DNA of 37,911 bases, taken from positions 1-37,911 of the forward strand of contig NZ_JAQMYP010000076.1 of NCBI RefSeq assembly GCF_028369295.1. The letters run 5' to 3'. Positions 1 through 7,209 of the stretch are shown here, in pieces; within the stretch, counting starts at the first letter, position 1; each line of letters starts with the position of its first letter. This DNA is from Streptomyces sp. HD (GTDB lineage: Bacteria; Actinomycetota; Actinomycetes; Streptomycetales; Streptomycetaceae). Below the pieces are notes generated by a model. It was given only the letters and a program-made list of their open reading frames with translations. It ran no database searches and had not been told where the DNA came from. Both the position numbers and the translations under genes were made by a program.

Positions 1-32
<32 letters not shown>

Positions 33-53
33 TTCCCGGAGCCGCTGGGCGGA

Positions 54-1085
54 TCAGACCTGGCCGGCCTTCTCCAGCGCGGAGCAGCAGGTGTCGACGA
101 GCAGACGCGTCACGACGTACGGGTCGACGTTGGCGTTCGGACGGCGGTCCTCGATGTAGCCCTTGCCGTCCTGCTCGACCTGCCACGGGATACGGACCGA
201 GGCGCCACGGTTGGAGACGCCGTAGGAGTACTCGTTCCACGGGGCGGTCTCGTGCAGACCGGTCAGACGGTCGTCGATGCCGGCGCCGTAGTTCTTGACG
301 TGGTCGAGCGGCTTGGAGCCCTCACCGAGCGACTCGCAGGCGGTGATGATCGCGTCGTAGCCCTCGCGCATCGCCTTCGTCGAGAAGTTGGTGTGCGCAC
401 CCGCGCCGTTCCAGTCGCCCTTCACCGGCTTCGGGTCCAGCGTCGCGGAGATGCCGAAGTCCTCGGCGGTGCGGTAGAGCAGCCAGCGGGCGACCCACAT
501 GTGGTCGGAGACCTCCAGCGGGGAGACCGGGCCGACCTGGAACTCCCACTGACCGGGCATGACCTCGGCGTTGATGCCGGAGATCGCGAGACCGGCCGCC
601 AGACAGTTGTCCAGGTGGGCCTCGACGACCTCACGGCCGAAGATCTCGTCGGCGCCGACACCGCAGTAGTAGCCGCCCTGCGGGGCCGGGAAGCCGCCCT
701 TGGGGAAGCCGAGCGGGTAGCCGTCCTGGAAGAAGGTGTACTCCTGCTCGATGCCGAAGATCGGCTCCTGAGCGGCGTACTTCTCGGCGACCTCGGTGAG
801 CGCGGCACGGGTGTTGGACTCGTGCGGCGTCATGTCGATGTTGAGGACCTCGCACAGGACGAGGATGTCGTCGCCGCCGCGGATCGGGTCCGGGCAGGTG
901 AAGACCGGCTTGAGGACACGGTCCGAGGAGTGACCCTCGGCCTGGTTCGTGGAGGACCCGTCGAAGCCCCAGATCGGCAGAGCGTCCAGACCGGCGGGCT
1001 CACCCGCGATGATCTTCGTCTTGGAACGAAGCTTGGCCGTCGGCTCGGTGCCGTCGATCCAGATGTACTCAGCCTTGAAGGTCAC
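54..1085 (-). CDS. glnII: Glutamine synthetase type II (GSII)
   Basis: Forms glutamine from glutamate, ammonia and ATP in the cytoplasm. The 343-residue product matches the short eukaryote-like GSII class found in Streptomyces, Frankia and rhizobia, not the ~470-residue GSI class. Motifs seen are GFDGSSTNQAEGHSSD near residues 40-55, the GIEQEYTFF metal-binding segment and an NGAGAHTNFSTK segment. The GTG start at 1085 is chosen because an AAGGA ribosome site sits 8 bases ahead and it gives the usual N-terminus (TFKAEYIWIDG). An in-frame ATG three codons earlier lacks that spacing. The gene is monocistronic. Unlike GlnA there is no Tyr adenylylation loop, so control is probably transcriptional, through the GlnR-type box upstream. 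The 3' flank is the poly-C run, so its terminator cannot be judged. Confidence 0.96.
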   Translation of the reverse strand: MTFKAEYIWIDGTEPTAKLRSKTKIIAGEPAGLDALPIWGFDGSSTNQAEGHSSDRVLKPVFTCPDPIRGGDDILVLCEVLNIDMTPHESNTRAALTEVAEKYAAQEPIFGIEQEYTFFQDGYPLGFPKGGFPAPQGGYYCGVGADEIFGREVVEAHLDNCLAAGLAISGINAEVMPGQWEFQVGPVSPLEVSDHMWVARWLLYRTAEDFGISATLDPKPVKGDWNGAGAHTNFSTKAMREGYDAIITACESLGEGSKPLDHVKNYGAGIDDRLTGLHETAPWNEYSYGVSNRGASVRIPWQVEQDGKGYIEDRRPNANVDPYVVTRLLVDTCCSALEKAGQV

Positions 1086-1186
1086 GGGCCACATCCTTCG
1101 GGGGTGGGTCTGGGCGCACTTGCGGGTGCTGCGGCGCTGCGGCACTGAGGCGCCGCTCTTGATGCCCGCGAGCCTGTCAACAGGCG

Positions 1187-1224
1187 ATTTCCCGGCCGTT
1201 GCTCGTATGTGAACCCCGTGTTAC
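1187..1224 (-). promoter_or_regulatory. GlnR-type operator upstream of glnII
   Basis: On the minus strand four 5-base half-sites are spaced exactly 6 bases apart: GTAAC (1224-1220), TTCAC (1213-1209), GCAAC (1202-1198) and GAAAT (1191-1187). This fits the Streptomyces GlnR pattern (GTnAC-n6-GaAAC repeated, 11-bp period). It lies about 100-140 bases ahead of the glnII start. GlnR is the global nitrogen regulator and controls glnII in Streptomyces. The match was read by eye, and the second half-site is degenerate. Confidence 0.8.
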
Positions 1225-1372
1225 CTGGTGATGGTGTGGCGCGATTCACGCTGTGAGCGCGCCGACCGCCCTGAATGTCGCCGCTCACAGCCGCACCGAG
1301 GGCCCCGTGAGCCATCTCGTATGCGATGGGAATACGGCGCTCGGCTCTGGGCATGTCCGACCGGGGCCCGGT

Positions 1373-1822
1373 TCAGCGGGCCTCGGTCGCCGCTTCCCGC
1401 ATCCCCTCCAGAAAGCCCCGGATCGCGGCCCGCTCCCGCTCGTCGTACCCGCGCAGCAGCTCCACCGCCCGCTCGATGAGCGGTCCGAAGAAGGAGCGGC
1501 CGAGCTCGACCGCACGCTCCTCCACCTCGACGACCACCTGGCGCCGGTCCCGCCGGCCACGCACCCGCCGTACATGCCCGGCGCCTTCCAGCCGGTCGAT
1601 CACGGCGGTGGTCCCGGCCGAGTTGAGCCCGAGTGCCGAGCCGAGCCGCCCGGCCGTCATCTCGTCCCCGGCGCGGGAGGCGTCCATGAGCGCGATGAGG
1701 GCGCGTACGTCCGTCGGGTGCATGCCGTTGCCGGTCGCGAACCGGGAGCTGTGCAGTCCGAGTTCGACCGTCACCGCACGCAGCAGATGGACGATCTCCA
1801 TCTCGGGACCCTGGGTCGACAT
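1373..1822 (-). CDS. MarR-family transcriptional regulator
   Basis: A 149-residue winged-helix protein with typical MarR layout. An N-terminal dimerisation helix is followed by the core (MHPTDVRALIALM, then MTAGRLGSALGLNSAGTTAV as recognition region), a wing with VRRVRGRRDRRQVVVE, and C-terminal dimerisation helices. The ATG start is preceded by GAGGAG. It is divergently transcribed from an alpha/beta hydrolase. A large palindrome lies between the two starts, the usual arrangement for a MarR repressor controlling itself and its neighbour. The ligand is unknown. Family assignment is firm; the regulatory link to the hydrolase is inferred from position. Confidence 0.92.
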   Translation of the reverse strand: MSTQGPEMEIVHLLRAVTVELGLHSSRFATGNGMHPTDVRALIALMDASRAGDEMTAGRLGSALGLNSAGTTAVIDRLEGAGHVRRVRGRRDRRQVVVEVEERAVELGRSFFGPLIERAVELLRGYDERERAAIRGFLEGMREAATEAR

Positions 1823-1846
1823 GTCTCCTCCGGCGATTGTCTCGCT

Positions 1847-1879
1847 CCCCTATTATCTCGTTGAGCGAGATAATAGGGG
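1847..1879. promoter_or_regulatory. Palindromic operator between MarR gene and hydrolase
   Basis: Two perfect 14-base arms (CCCCTATTATCTCG at 1847-1860 and its complement at 1866-1879) flank a 5-base centre. The inner part TTATCTCG...CGAGATAA resembles MarR-family sites. The symmetry continues outward with a 2-base slip (CTCGCT at 1841-1846 against AGCGAG at 1882-1887). The intergenic space is only 80 bases, so a bound repressor would cover both promoters. The hydrolase ribosome site (GGGGAGG, 1891-1897) begins just downstream. Confidence 0.8.
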
Positions 1880-1902
1880 AGAGCGAGCAGGGGGAGGTCC
1901 TC

Positions 1903-2754
1903 ATGGGCGGGTACGACAGCGGCGCCTTCCTGGCGGCGTACGACAAGGTCATGGCCAAGTGGCCCGCGGAACGGACCGAGACGACGGTCCCGACGCCCTT
2001 CGGGGCGACGCACGTCCATGTCTGCGGGCCGCGCGAGGGGCGCCCGCTTCTCCTGCTGCCCGGCGGCGGGGGAGCGACCTCCGCGTCCTGGTACGCCCAA
2101 GTCGCCGCTCTGGCCCGAACCCACCGCGTCCACGCCGTCGACCTGATCGGCGCACCCGGCCGCAGCGCCCCGGCCCCCGACCGCCACCCCCGCACGGTCG
2201 CCGACCTGGCGGCCTGGCTGGATGCGCTGCTCGACGGACTCGGCATCGACGAGACCGACCTCGGCGGGCACTCGTACGGCGCCTGGATCGCGCTGCACTA
2301 CTCCTTGCGCGCCCCCGCCCGGACACGCCGCCTGTTCCTCCTGGACCCGACCCAGTGCTTCGCCGGATACAAGGCGGCGTATCTGCTGCACGCCCTGCCG
2401 ATGCTGGTGCGGCCCACGCCCCGCCGTGTCCGTTCCTTCCTGGAGTGGGAGACCGGGGGAGCGGGGCTGGACCCGGACTGGCTGCGCCTCCAGGAAGCCG
2501 CCGCCGGCTTCCCCTCCGCGAAGCCGGTGACGGGTCCGCGCCCGGCGCCCGCGGAACTGCGCACCCTCGACATGCCGGTCCTGCTGCTCCTGGCCGGGAA
2601 CAGCAGGACACATGACACGTACGAGGTGGCGGCCAGGGCGGGCGCGATGCTGCCGCGCGCGGATGTCGACGTGGTCCCGTACGTCTCCCATCACGCGCTG
2701 CCGCAGACCGCGCCCCCCGAACTGGCCCGCCGCCTCACCGGTTTCCTCGGCTGA
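1903..2754 (+). CDS. Alpha/beta-fold hydrolase
   Basis: A 283-residue alpha/beta hydrolase, probably cytosolic. Visible features are the oxyanion-loop segment LLLLPGGGGATSASWY, the nucleophile elbow GGHSYGAW (G-H-S-Y-G) about 125 residues in, and a C-terminal VSHHALP holding the likely catalytic histidine. The ATG at 1903 is chosen over an in-frame upstream ATG at 1837. GGGGAGG lies 5 bases ahead of it, and the upstream segment would read through the operator palindrome. It is divergent from and probably repressed by the MarR protein. The substrate is unknown. It ends 6 bases from the convergent secreted-protein gene, with no terminator between. Confidence 0.88.
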   Translation: MGGYDSGAFLAAYDKVMAKWPAERTETTVPTPFGATHVHVCGPREGRPLLLLPGGGGATSASWYAQVAALARTHRVHAVDLIGAPGRSAPAPDRHPRTVADLAAWLDALLDGLGIDETDLGGHSYGAWIALHYSLRAPARTRRLFLLDPTQCFAGYKAAYLLHALPMLVRPTPRRVRSFLEWETGGAGLDPDWLRLQEAAAGFPSAKPVTGPRPAPAELRTLDMPVLLLLAGNSRTHDTYEVAARAGAMLPRADVDVVPYVSHHALPQTAPPELARRLTGFLG

Positions 2755-2760
2755 CCAGCG

Positions 2761-3501
2761 TCACCCCACCTTCTCGATCACTGCCCGGCGGATCAGGAAC
2801 TTGCCGGGCTCACGGACCTGTTCGAAGGCCGCGTTGTTCAGCAGCACACAGCTGCCGGAGACCGAAGTGACCTCCACCGTCGTGGACTTGTTGTTGTCCA
2901 GGTTGGTGACCTTCAGTTTCGTACCGGCCGGGAACTGGCTGCTGGACGCGGCAGGAGCTCCGCCCTCGCCGGACAGCGTGACCGTCGAGCCGTTGCACAC
3001 CTGCTGGCCCGAGGCCGCGGCACCACCACCGGCGTTCCCCGCGTTCCCGTTCCCCGCGGGAGCACTCTGGGACGGCGCGGCACCGCCCGCCTGCTGACCG
3101 CCGCCGGCGTTACCGGCACCCGCGTTTCCGGCGCCCGCGTCACCGGCTCCCCCCGCAGGAGCGCTCGGCTGTGCGGCCTGGGAGTCCTGAGCCGACTCCC
3201 CAACCGTGCATCCGGACGCTTTCTGCTGGACCTTGATCTGCTCGATGACGGCCTCGCGGTTGGCGATCCGTGCCTGCGACTGTGCGTCGGGATTGGCCCG
3301 TTGACCGTCGATGAACTTCTGGTTGTTGCCGAGGGCGGTGGCGAGTCCCTGACAGACGTTGGAGTCCGCCGACAGGGTCTTGGGGCTCTGCGAGGCGTTC
3401 GAGGTGGCCGCCATGGCGAAGGCCCCGCCTCCCGCCACCGCCGCCGCGGTCACGAACAACGCGAGCTTCTTCTTCGTGCTGAGAGTTCTCCTACGCGACA
3501 T
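2761..3501 (-). CDS. Secreted protein, low-complexity linker plus RlpA/expansin-like barrel domain
   Basis: 246 residues. The N-terminus has basic residues (MSRRRTLSTKKK) and a hydrophobic stretch ending near AMAATSNA, a Sec-type signal peptide. A cysteine-containing helical segment follows (residues ~45-105). A Gly/Ala/Asn/Gln-rich linker covers ~110-165. The C-terminal ~75 residues (FPAGTKLKVTNLDNNKSTTV, then VLLNNAAFEQV) look like a double-psi beta-barrel of the RlpA/expansin type. The usual catalytic Asp motif (VNDRGP-like) is replaced by VTSVSGSC, so it is probably a binding rather than cutting domain. A strong AGGAGG precedes the ATG. No functional partner is evident nearby. The barrel assignment is by pattern and needs a structure-based check. 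Confidence 0.8.
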   Translation of the reverse strand: MSRRRTLSTKKKLALFVTAAAVAGGGAFAMAATSNASQSPKTLSADSNVCQGLATALGNNQKFIDGQRANPDAQSQARIANREAVIEQIKVQQKASGCTVGESAQDSQAAQPSAPAGGAGDAGAGNAGAGNAGGGQQAGGAAPSQSAPAGNGNAGNAGGGAAASGQQVCNGSTVTLSGEGGAPAASSSQFPAGTKLKVTNLDNNKSTTVEVTSVSGSCVLLNNAAFEQVREPGKFLIRRAVIEKVG

Positions 3502-3643
3502 GCGCGCCTCCTGAGAGGTAGGGGAGCGTACGCCGCTATGTACGAGATACCGAACGGAGTTACTCAGCGGTTACGAGAGTCGCTCAAGTAACGTGCGTCA
3601 CAGAGGGGTTGGCGAGGTGGGGTCGGGGAGGCGGAGGGGGCCG

Positions 3644-4510
3644 TCAGCTGCCGCCGCTCTTCCCCTCCTCGTACGCCACCACCCGGTCGTTGGCGTACCG
3701 CAGCAGAGCCTCCGTCTGCTGCGTGATCGCGGCCTCCTCGGTCTCCGCGCCGTCGGCCCACTGTCCGCTCGCGAACACCACCGACCGCACGGTCATCACC
3801 CGGCGGAAGACCCCCGCAGAGCCGGGCGGCACGGTCGGCAGCCCCGCCTCCGGCGGTGGATCGAGGGAGACCACCTGATACGCCACCGGGTTCATCGAGG
3901 CCATCATGAACACCCGCGAGGCATCCTCGACCCGGTCGAAACTCAGCACGGTGACCGTCACCTGCGAACGCCGGTCGGCGTCCGTGAACAGGGCGGCCGT
4001 CAGCCGGGAGCAGGGCTTGCCCTGTTCGATCAGCTCGGCCAGCTCCGGCGACATCCCGCGGGCGCAGTCGGTGGTGCTCGCCAGGTCGACGCGGGTGTGG
4101 CGGGAGCCGTCCTGCAGGCGCACGCTCTTCTCCGGGAACGCCTGCTCCGGGCGGATCACGGGCCGCGCGAGCAGGGAGGGGAGGGCGGTCGGCGCGTCGG
4201 AGGGCAGGTCGACCCCGACGGTCGGAACGGGTGTATCGGAGGCGGTGGCCGGGGCCGGTGCGCCCGCCTCGTCGCTGCCGCCCCCGCCCGTGTACATCGC
4301 CAGGCCGGTGGCGATGGCGGCCACGAGGACGACGCCCGTCCCTGCGGCCACCGCCCCCCGGGTCCGCCGTCGCCGGCGTATCCGCCCCTGCTCGGCCGCC
4401 CACTGGGCGTACGGGGCGGGCTGCTGCCCGTAGGGGGCGGGGGTGGGATGGTGTCCGTACGGCTGCTGCCCGTGAGGTCCGGGCGGCGTTCCTTGATCAC
4501 CGAGGCTCAT
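3644..4510 (-). CDS. Membrane-anchored protein with extracytoplasmic domain, function unknown
   Basis: 288 residues from the chosen ATG. It has a Pro/Gln/Tyr/Gly-rich cytoplasmic N-terminus (residues ~1-45), a basic stop-transfer cluster (RIRRRRRTRG), one membrane segment (AVAAGTGVVLVAAIATGLAM), an Ala/Pro/Thr linker, and a ~190-residue outside domain. Two cysteines (DCARG and KPCSRL) could pair. The layout is common in Streptomyces, but I do not recognise a named family. A GTG 36 bases upstream could be an alternative start. The ATG gives the more natural N-terminus (MSLGDQGTPPG), though neither start has a clear ribosome site. It follows the ArsC-like gene on the same strand with a 58-base gap. 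Confidence 0.75.
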   Translation of the reverse strand: MSLGDQGTPPGPHGQQPYGHHPTPAPYGQQPAPYAQWAAEQGRIRRRRRTRGAVAAGTGVVLVAAIATGLAMYTGGGGSDEAGAPAPATASDTPVPTVGVDLPSDAPTALPSLLARPVIRPEQAFPEKSVRLQDGSRHTRVDLASTTDCARGMSPELAELIEQGKPCSRLTAALFTDADRRSQVTVTVLSFDRVEDASRVFMMASMNPVAYQVVSLDPPPEAGLPTVPPGSAGVFRRVMTVRSVVFASGQWADGAETEEAAITQQTEALLRYANDRVVAYEEGKSGGS

Positions 4511-4568
4511 GGCGGCGGAGGGTAACACCGAGCACAGCCCCGGCACCCGCCGACCGGCAAACCCTCAA

Positions 4569-4928
4569 CTAACGGGACAGAGCGTCCCGTACGGCCTCCT
4601 CGGTGCGGCCGACGACCGCCGTGCCGTCGTCGGCGGTGATGATGGGCCGCTGGATGAGCTTCGGGTACTCGGCGAGCGCCTTGATCCACCGGTCGCGCTC
4701 CGAGGCGTCCCGGGCCCACTCCTTGAGCCCGAGCTCCTTGGCGGCCGCCTCCTGGGTGCGGGTGATGTCCCAGGGCTCCAGGCCGAGTCGGTCCAGTACG
4801 CCCCGGATCTCGTCCTCGGTCGGTACGTCCTCCAGGTAACGGCGGACGGTGTAGTCGGCCCCCTCGGCGTCGAGCAGGCTGATGGCGCTACGGCACTTGG
4901 AACAGGCCGGATTGATCCAGATCTCCAT
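4569..4928 (-). CDS. ArsC/Spx-family protein (arsenate-reductase-like)
   Basis: A 119-residue thioredoxin-fold protein of the ArsC family. The N-terminal motif NPACSKCRSA carries a CxxC at residues 9-12 and the following Arg of the anion-binding loop. The conserved QRPII segment (ArsC Arg94 region) is present late in the chain. Length fits the family (~115-140). No ars operon genes (arsR, arsB, acr3) are close, so a true arsenate-reductase role is uncertain. Redox or Spx-like roles are possible. The ATG at 4928 has no clear Shine-Dalgarno sequence, so translation may be leaderless or weak. Confidence 0.85.
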   Translation of the reverse strand: MEIWINPACSKCRSAISLLDAEGADYTVRRYLEDVPTEDEIRGVLDRLGLEPWDITRTQEAAAKELGLKEWARDASERDRWIKALAEYPKLIQRPIITADDGTAVVGRTEEAVRDALSR

Positions 4929-5070
4929 GCGGCCCACGGTATCCCGCGACATCCGGCAGGGTCGGTGTTCGAATTTTCCGGCACCTCGCGCGTATCTCTC
5001 GACCCCGCTGTGACACGGTGACAATTTCGTTGCTGACCAGGGGATTTCATGGGTGTGCGGGGCCCTCTGA

Positions 5071-5093
5071 TTGTCAGTGCCGGGCAGTAGACT
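5071..5093 (+). promoter_or_regulatory. RecA-independent (PafBC-type) DNA-damage promoter
   Basis: TTGTCAGTG (5071-5079), 8 bases, then TAGACT (5088-5093). This matches the known actinobacterial RecA-NDp consensus TTGTCRGTG-N8-TAnnnT at every defined position. It lies 67 bases ahead of the GTG start of the small protein at 5160. Two further copies of the nine-base element occur in this window (6997-7005 and 32998-33006). Confidence 0.75.
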
Positions 5094-5159
5094 GGAGTCA
5101 GTGTTCGAGAGCGTCACCGGAGAACCCGGATGGCGCTCCACCGCGACAGGAGGATGCCT

Positions 5160-5486
5160 GTGCCCGCTGCCGCACTGAAGCCGAAGCCGACCCGCAAGCC
5201 GTTGCCCACCCAGTCCACCTCGAAGCACCCGGTCCTGCTCGACCTGCCGTACGCGCCCGTGGAGAAGCGGCCGCTGCCGCCGGGCCGTCCGCGCGAGTGG
5301 TACATCACCCACAACCGCCGTCTGAAGGCCATGCGCCTCGCGATAGCGCTCCTCGACCAGGGCGTCTACATGCCGAACCAGGCCCGCAACGACACGATCC
5401 GAAGCACCGCGCAGACGATCGGCGTCCATCCGCCGTCGGACACGACGTGCCACATGGTGCGGGCCCTGATGAGGTACGCGCGGTAA
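5160..5486 (+). CDS. Small basic conserved protein, possibly DNA-damage inducible
   Basis: 108 residues, rich in Lys, Arg and Pro at the N-terminus (AALKPKPTRKPLP) with a more structured C-terminal half (WYITHNRRLKAMRLAIALLD to HMVRALMRYAR). No membrane segment or signal peptide is seen, so it is cytoplasmic. The GTG start at 5160 is chosen because AGGAGG (5148-5153) sits 6 bases ahead. An ATG at 5154 would touch the ribosome site directly, and the ATG at 5130 has no site. The promoter at 5071-5093 matches the RecA-independent DNA-damage consensus, suggesting a role in the damage response. I do not recognise the family. A strong hairpin follows the stop, so it is probably a single-gene transcript. 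Confidence 0.85.
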   Translation: MPAAALKPKPTRKPLPTQSTSKHPVLLDLPYAPVEKRPLPPGRPREWYITHNRRLKAMRLAIALLDQGVYMPNQARNDTIRSTAQTIGVHPPSDTTCHMVRALMRYAR

Positions 5487-5500
5487 GCCCGCTCCCGCAC

Positions 5501-5531
5501 GCCGGGTGCCACCTGCGAGGGGGCACCCGGC
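5501..5531 (+). terminator. Hairpin terminator after the small protein
   Basis: A 10-bp perfect stem (GCCGGGTGCC at 5501-5510 with GGCACCCGGC at 5522-5531) and an 11-base loop, 15 bases after the stop codon. There is no U-run, as is usual for Streptomyces. Confidence 0.8.
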
Positions 5532-5600
5532 GCTTTGCGCGTGGCTCGGTCCGGCCAGGCCCGGCTCGGCTTGGTCCGGGCCGGTCCGGTCTGGTCCGGC

Positions 5601-5670
5601 TCGGCTTGGGCCGGCTCAGCCCGGCCTGACTCGGCTCGGCTTGGGCCGGCTCAGCCCGGCCTGACTCGGC
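5601..5670. repeat. Two exact tandem copies of a 35-bp unit in a GGCTCGGC-rich stretch
   Basis: Bases 5601-5635 and 5636-5670 are identical. They begin TCGGCTTGGGCCGGCTCAGC. They lie inside a wider low-complexity zone (about 5540-5740) built from shuffled GGTCCGG, GGCTCGG and GGCTCAG words, between a terminator and the 3' end of the convergent AlkZ/YcaQ-like gene. A 35-bp unit is not a multiple of three, which argues against coding. Confidence 0.9.
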
Positions 5671-5741
5671 GCGGTTCCGCTCAGCTTGGCCCCGCTTGGC
5701 TCAGCCCCGGCCCGGCTCAGCCCGGTCCGGCCCGCGCAGCG

Positions 5742-6932
5742 TTACGCCGACAACTCCCGCTCCAACGGCGTCCGGAACCGAGGCGTGACCCGGGCCGCCC
5801 CCACCCACTCCCGCAACCGCTCCGCCTCCGCCGCGACCGCCCTCTCCGCCGCGGCCCGCTCCCCCCGTCCCAGGTGCTCCAGGAACCGGCACACGATCTC
5901 GCCGTCCCGCCGCTGGGCCCACCCGCCCACGACACGTCCGTTCCACCACACCGTCGGCCCCACGTTGCCGCTTCGGTCGAACAGCGACGGCCACAGTTCC
6001 GGCGCCAGATACCACTCCCGCCGCTGCCATCCCATCGCCGTGGGGTCGAGGGCGGGCAGCAGGGCCGCCCACGGTTCGGCGGGCCCGGCCACCGGACCGG
6101 CGTCGCCGTCGACGACGTATCCCGTCCCCTCGTCGAGGGACACGGCCTGCGCCCCCATTGCCGTCAGTGCCCGGCGCACCTCTGTCACCCTCCACCCCGT
6201 CCACCACTTCAGGTCGGCCTCCGTCGCCGGTCCGCACACGGCGAGCCAGCGCCGTAGCAGATCGGCCTGTGCCTCGGCCACGTCCAGCTCGGGATGCTCG
6301 GGCGCCACCGCCCACCGGAACTGCGAGGACGTCCAGGAGCCCAGCGGTCTTCCGCGCACCACCTTGCCCTCGACGCCCATCACCCGAAGCAGCCGCGTCG
6401 AGACGGTGTGCACCCCCTCGTAGCTCTTCCCGACCCCGTACAGGAACTGCTCGCGCAACCGCGGCTCGTCCTCGGCGAGTTCGGCCGCGGTCGCCTGCCC
6501 GCGCCGCGCCAGCGCGGCCAGTGTCGACTCCTCGACCTCCGTCAGCCAGGCCGCGTCCGGCGCTCCCGCCGTCGCCATGTGCTTGACCAGCGTGGCCCGC
6601 TCCCGGGCGGCGACCGCGAGGCCGGTCGAGGCGTGTACGACGGCCGTCAGCTCGGTCGGGAACACGAACACCGTGTGCCGCATGCCGTGCATCCGGACCA
6701 GCGCCCGGTCCTCGTACAGCGCCTGCTCGGTCCGGGCGACGGTCTTCGCGGGGTCCGCCAGCCGCGCGCCGAGCGCCAGATACACGGTCGCCGGATCCGT
6801 GCCGTGCAGCGCGACCAACGACTCGGCGACCTCCACCGGCCCCGCCGCCCGGGCCGCCCCGGCCAGCCGATGCCGCAACCCCAGCCGAGCGCGTCGCTCC
6901 GCCACCCCGACGTACCGCAGCCCGCCACTCAT
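5742..6932 (-). CDS. Winged-helix protein of the AlkZ/YcaQ (HTH_42) superfamily
   Basis: 396 residues with the layout of the HTH_42 superfamily, which includes the DNA glycosylases AlkZ and AlkX/YcaQ that unhook crosslinks and bulky alkyl adducts. Recognised segments are SLVALHGTDPATVYLALGAR (residues ~38-57), MRHTVFVFP, a central winged-helix region, and WYLAPELWPSLFDRSGNVGP near the C-terminus. At the catalytic position, where AlkZ has QxQ (or HxQ) and YcaQ has QxD, this protein has H43-G-T45. It may use a different mechanism or have lost glycosylase activity. The ATG at 6932 has GGAGG five bases ahead. The promoter region carries TTGTCAGTG at 7005-6997, consistent with damage induction. 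Family membership is firm; activity is uncertain. Confidence 0.88.
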   Translation of the reverse strand: MSGGLRYVGVAERRARLGLRHRLAGAARAAGPVEVAESLVALHGTDPATVYLALGARLADPAKTVARTEQALYEDRALVRMHGMRHTVFVFPTELTAVVHASTGLAVAARERATLVKHMATAGAPDAAWLTEVEESTLAALARRGQATAAELAEDEPRLREQFLYGVGKSYEGVHTVSTRLLRVMGVEGKVVRGRPLGSWTSSQFRWAVAPEHPELDVAEAQADLLRRWLAVCGPATEADLKWWTGWRVTEVRRALTAMGAQAVSLDEGTGYVVDGDAGPVAGPAEPWAALLPALDPTAMGWQRREWYLAPELWPSLFDRSGNVGPTVWWNGRVVGGWAQRRDGEIVCRFLEHLGRGERAAAERAVAAEAERLREWVGAARVTPRFRTPLERELSA

Positions 6933-6982
6933 CCCGGCCTCCACCCGTCATGCTGTCCAGCGGTTTCCTCGTCCCTGACCGC

Positions 6983-7005
6983 ATCCTCCCGGACGCCACT
7001 GACAA
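6983..7005 (-). promoter_or_regulatory. RecA-NDp-like promoter for the AlkZ/YcaQ-like gene
   Basis: On the minus strand TTGTCAGTG (7005-6997) is followed by 8 bases and GAGGAT (6988-6983). The -10 keeps the two most important positions (A at 2, T at 6) but has G at position 1 where TAnnnT is expected. It lies 51 bases ahead of the ATG at 6932. The agreement of site, spacing and a DNA-repair-type gene strengthens the call. Confidence 0.6.
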
Positions 7006-7209
7006 CGGCCCGCCGCCGAGTCGGCCACCGGCCCCGTCACCCGATCGCCGTACCCGGCATGCGCACGTCCCCGTCCCACCGTTCACTGCGATCAGGAGGC
7101 GGCGACCCGTGCGAGCGGGCGGGGCAGCGGGAGGCGCGATGGGCAGCCGGGGCACGGGCGGCATACGGCAGTCACCCAACGGGCCGACCGGACGGGGGGC
7201 CGCTCTCTC

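Noticed and set aside
252..1148. Open frame antisense to glnII
   Set aside because: It mirrors glnII codon structure, is low complexity in Val, Asp and Arg, and has no ribosome site. It is a shadow frame.
4569..4928. Arsenic-resistance operon
   Set aside because: Only the ArsC-like gene is present; no arsR, efflux pump or metallochaperone is found within reach.
5535..6257. Repetitive Arg/Gly/Pro open frame from 5535 on the plus strand
   Set aside because: It is built from the 35-bp repeat zone and the antisense of the AlkZ/YcaQ-like gene, with no ribosome site.
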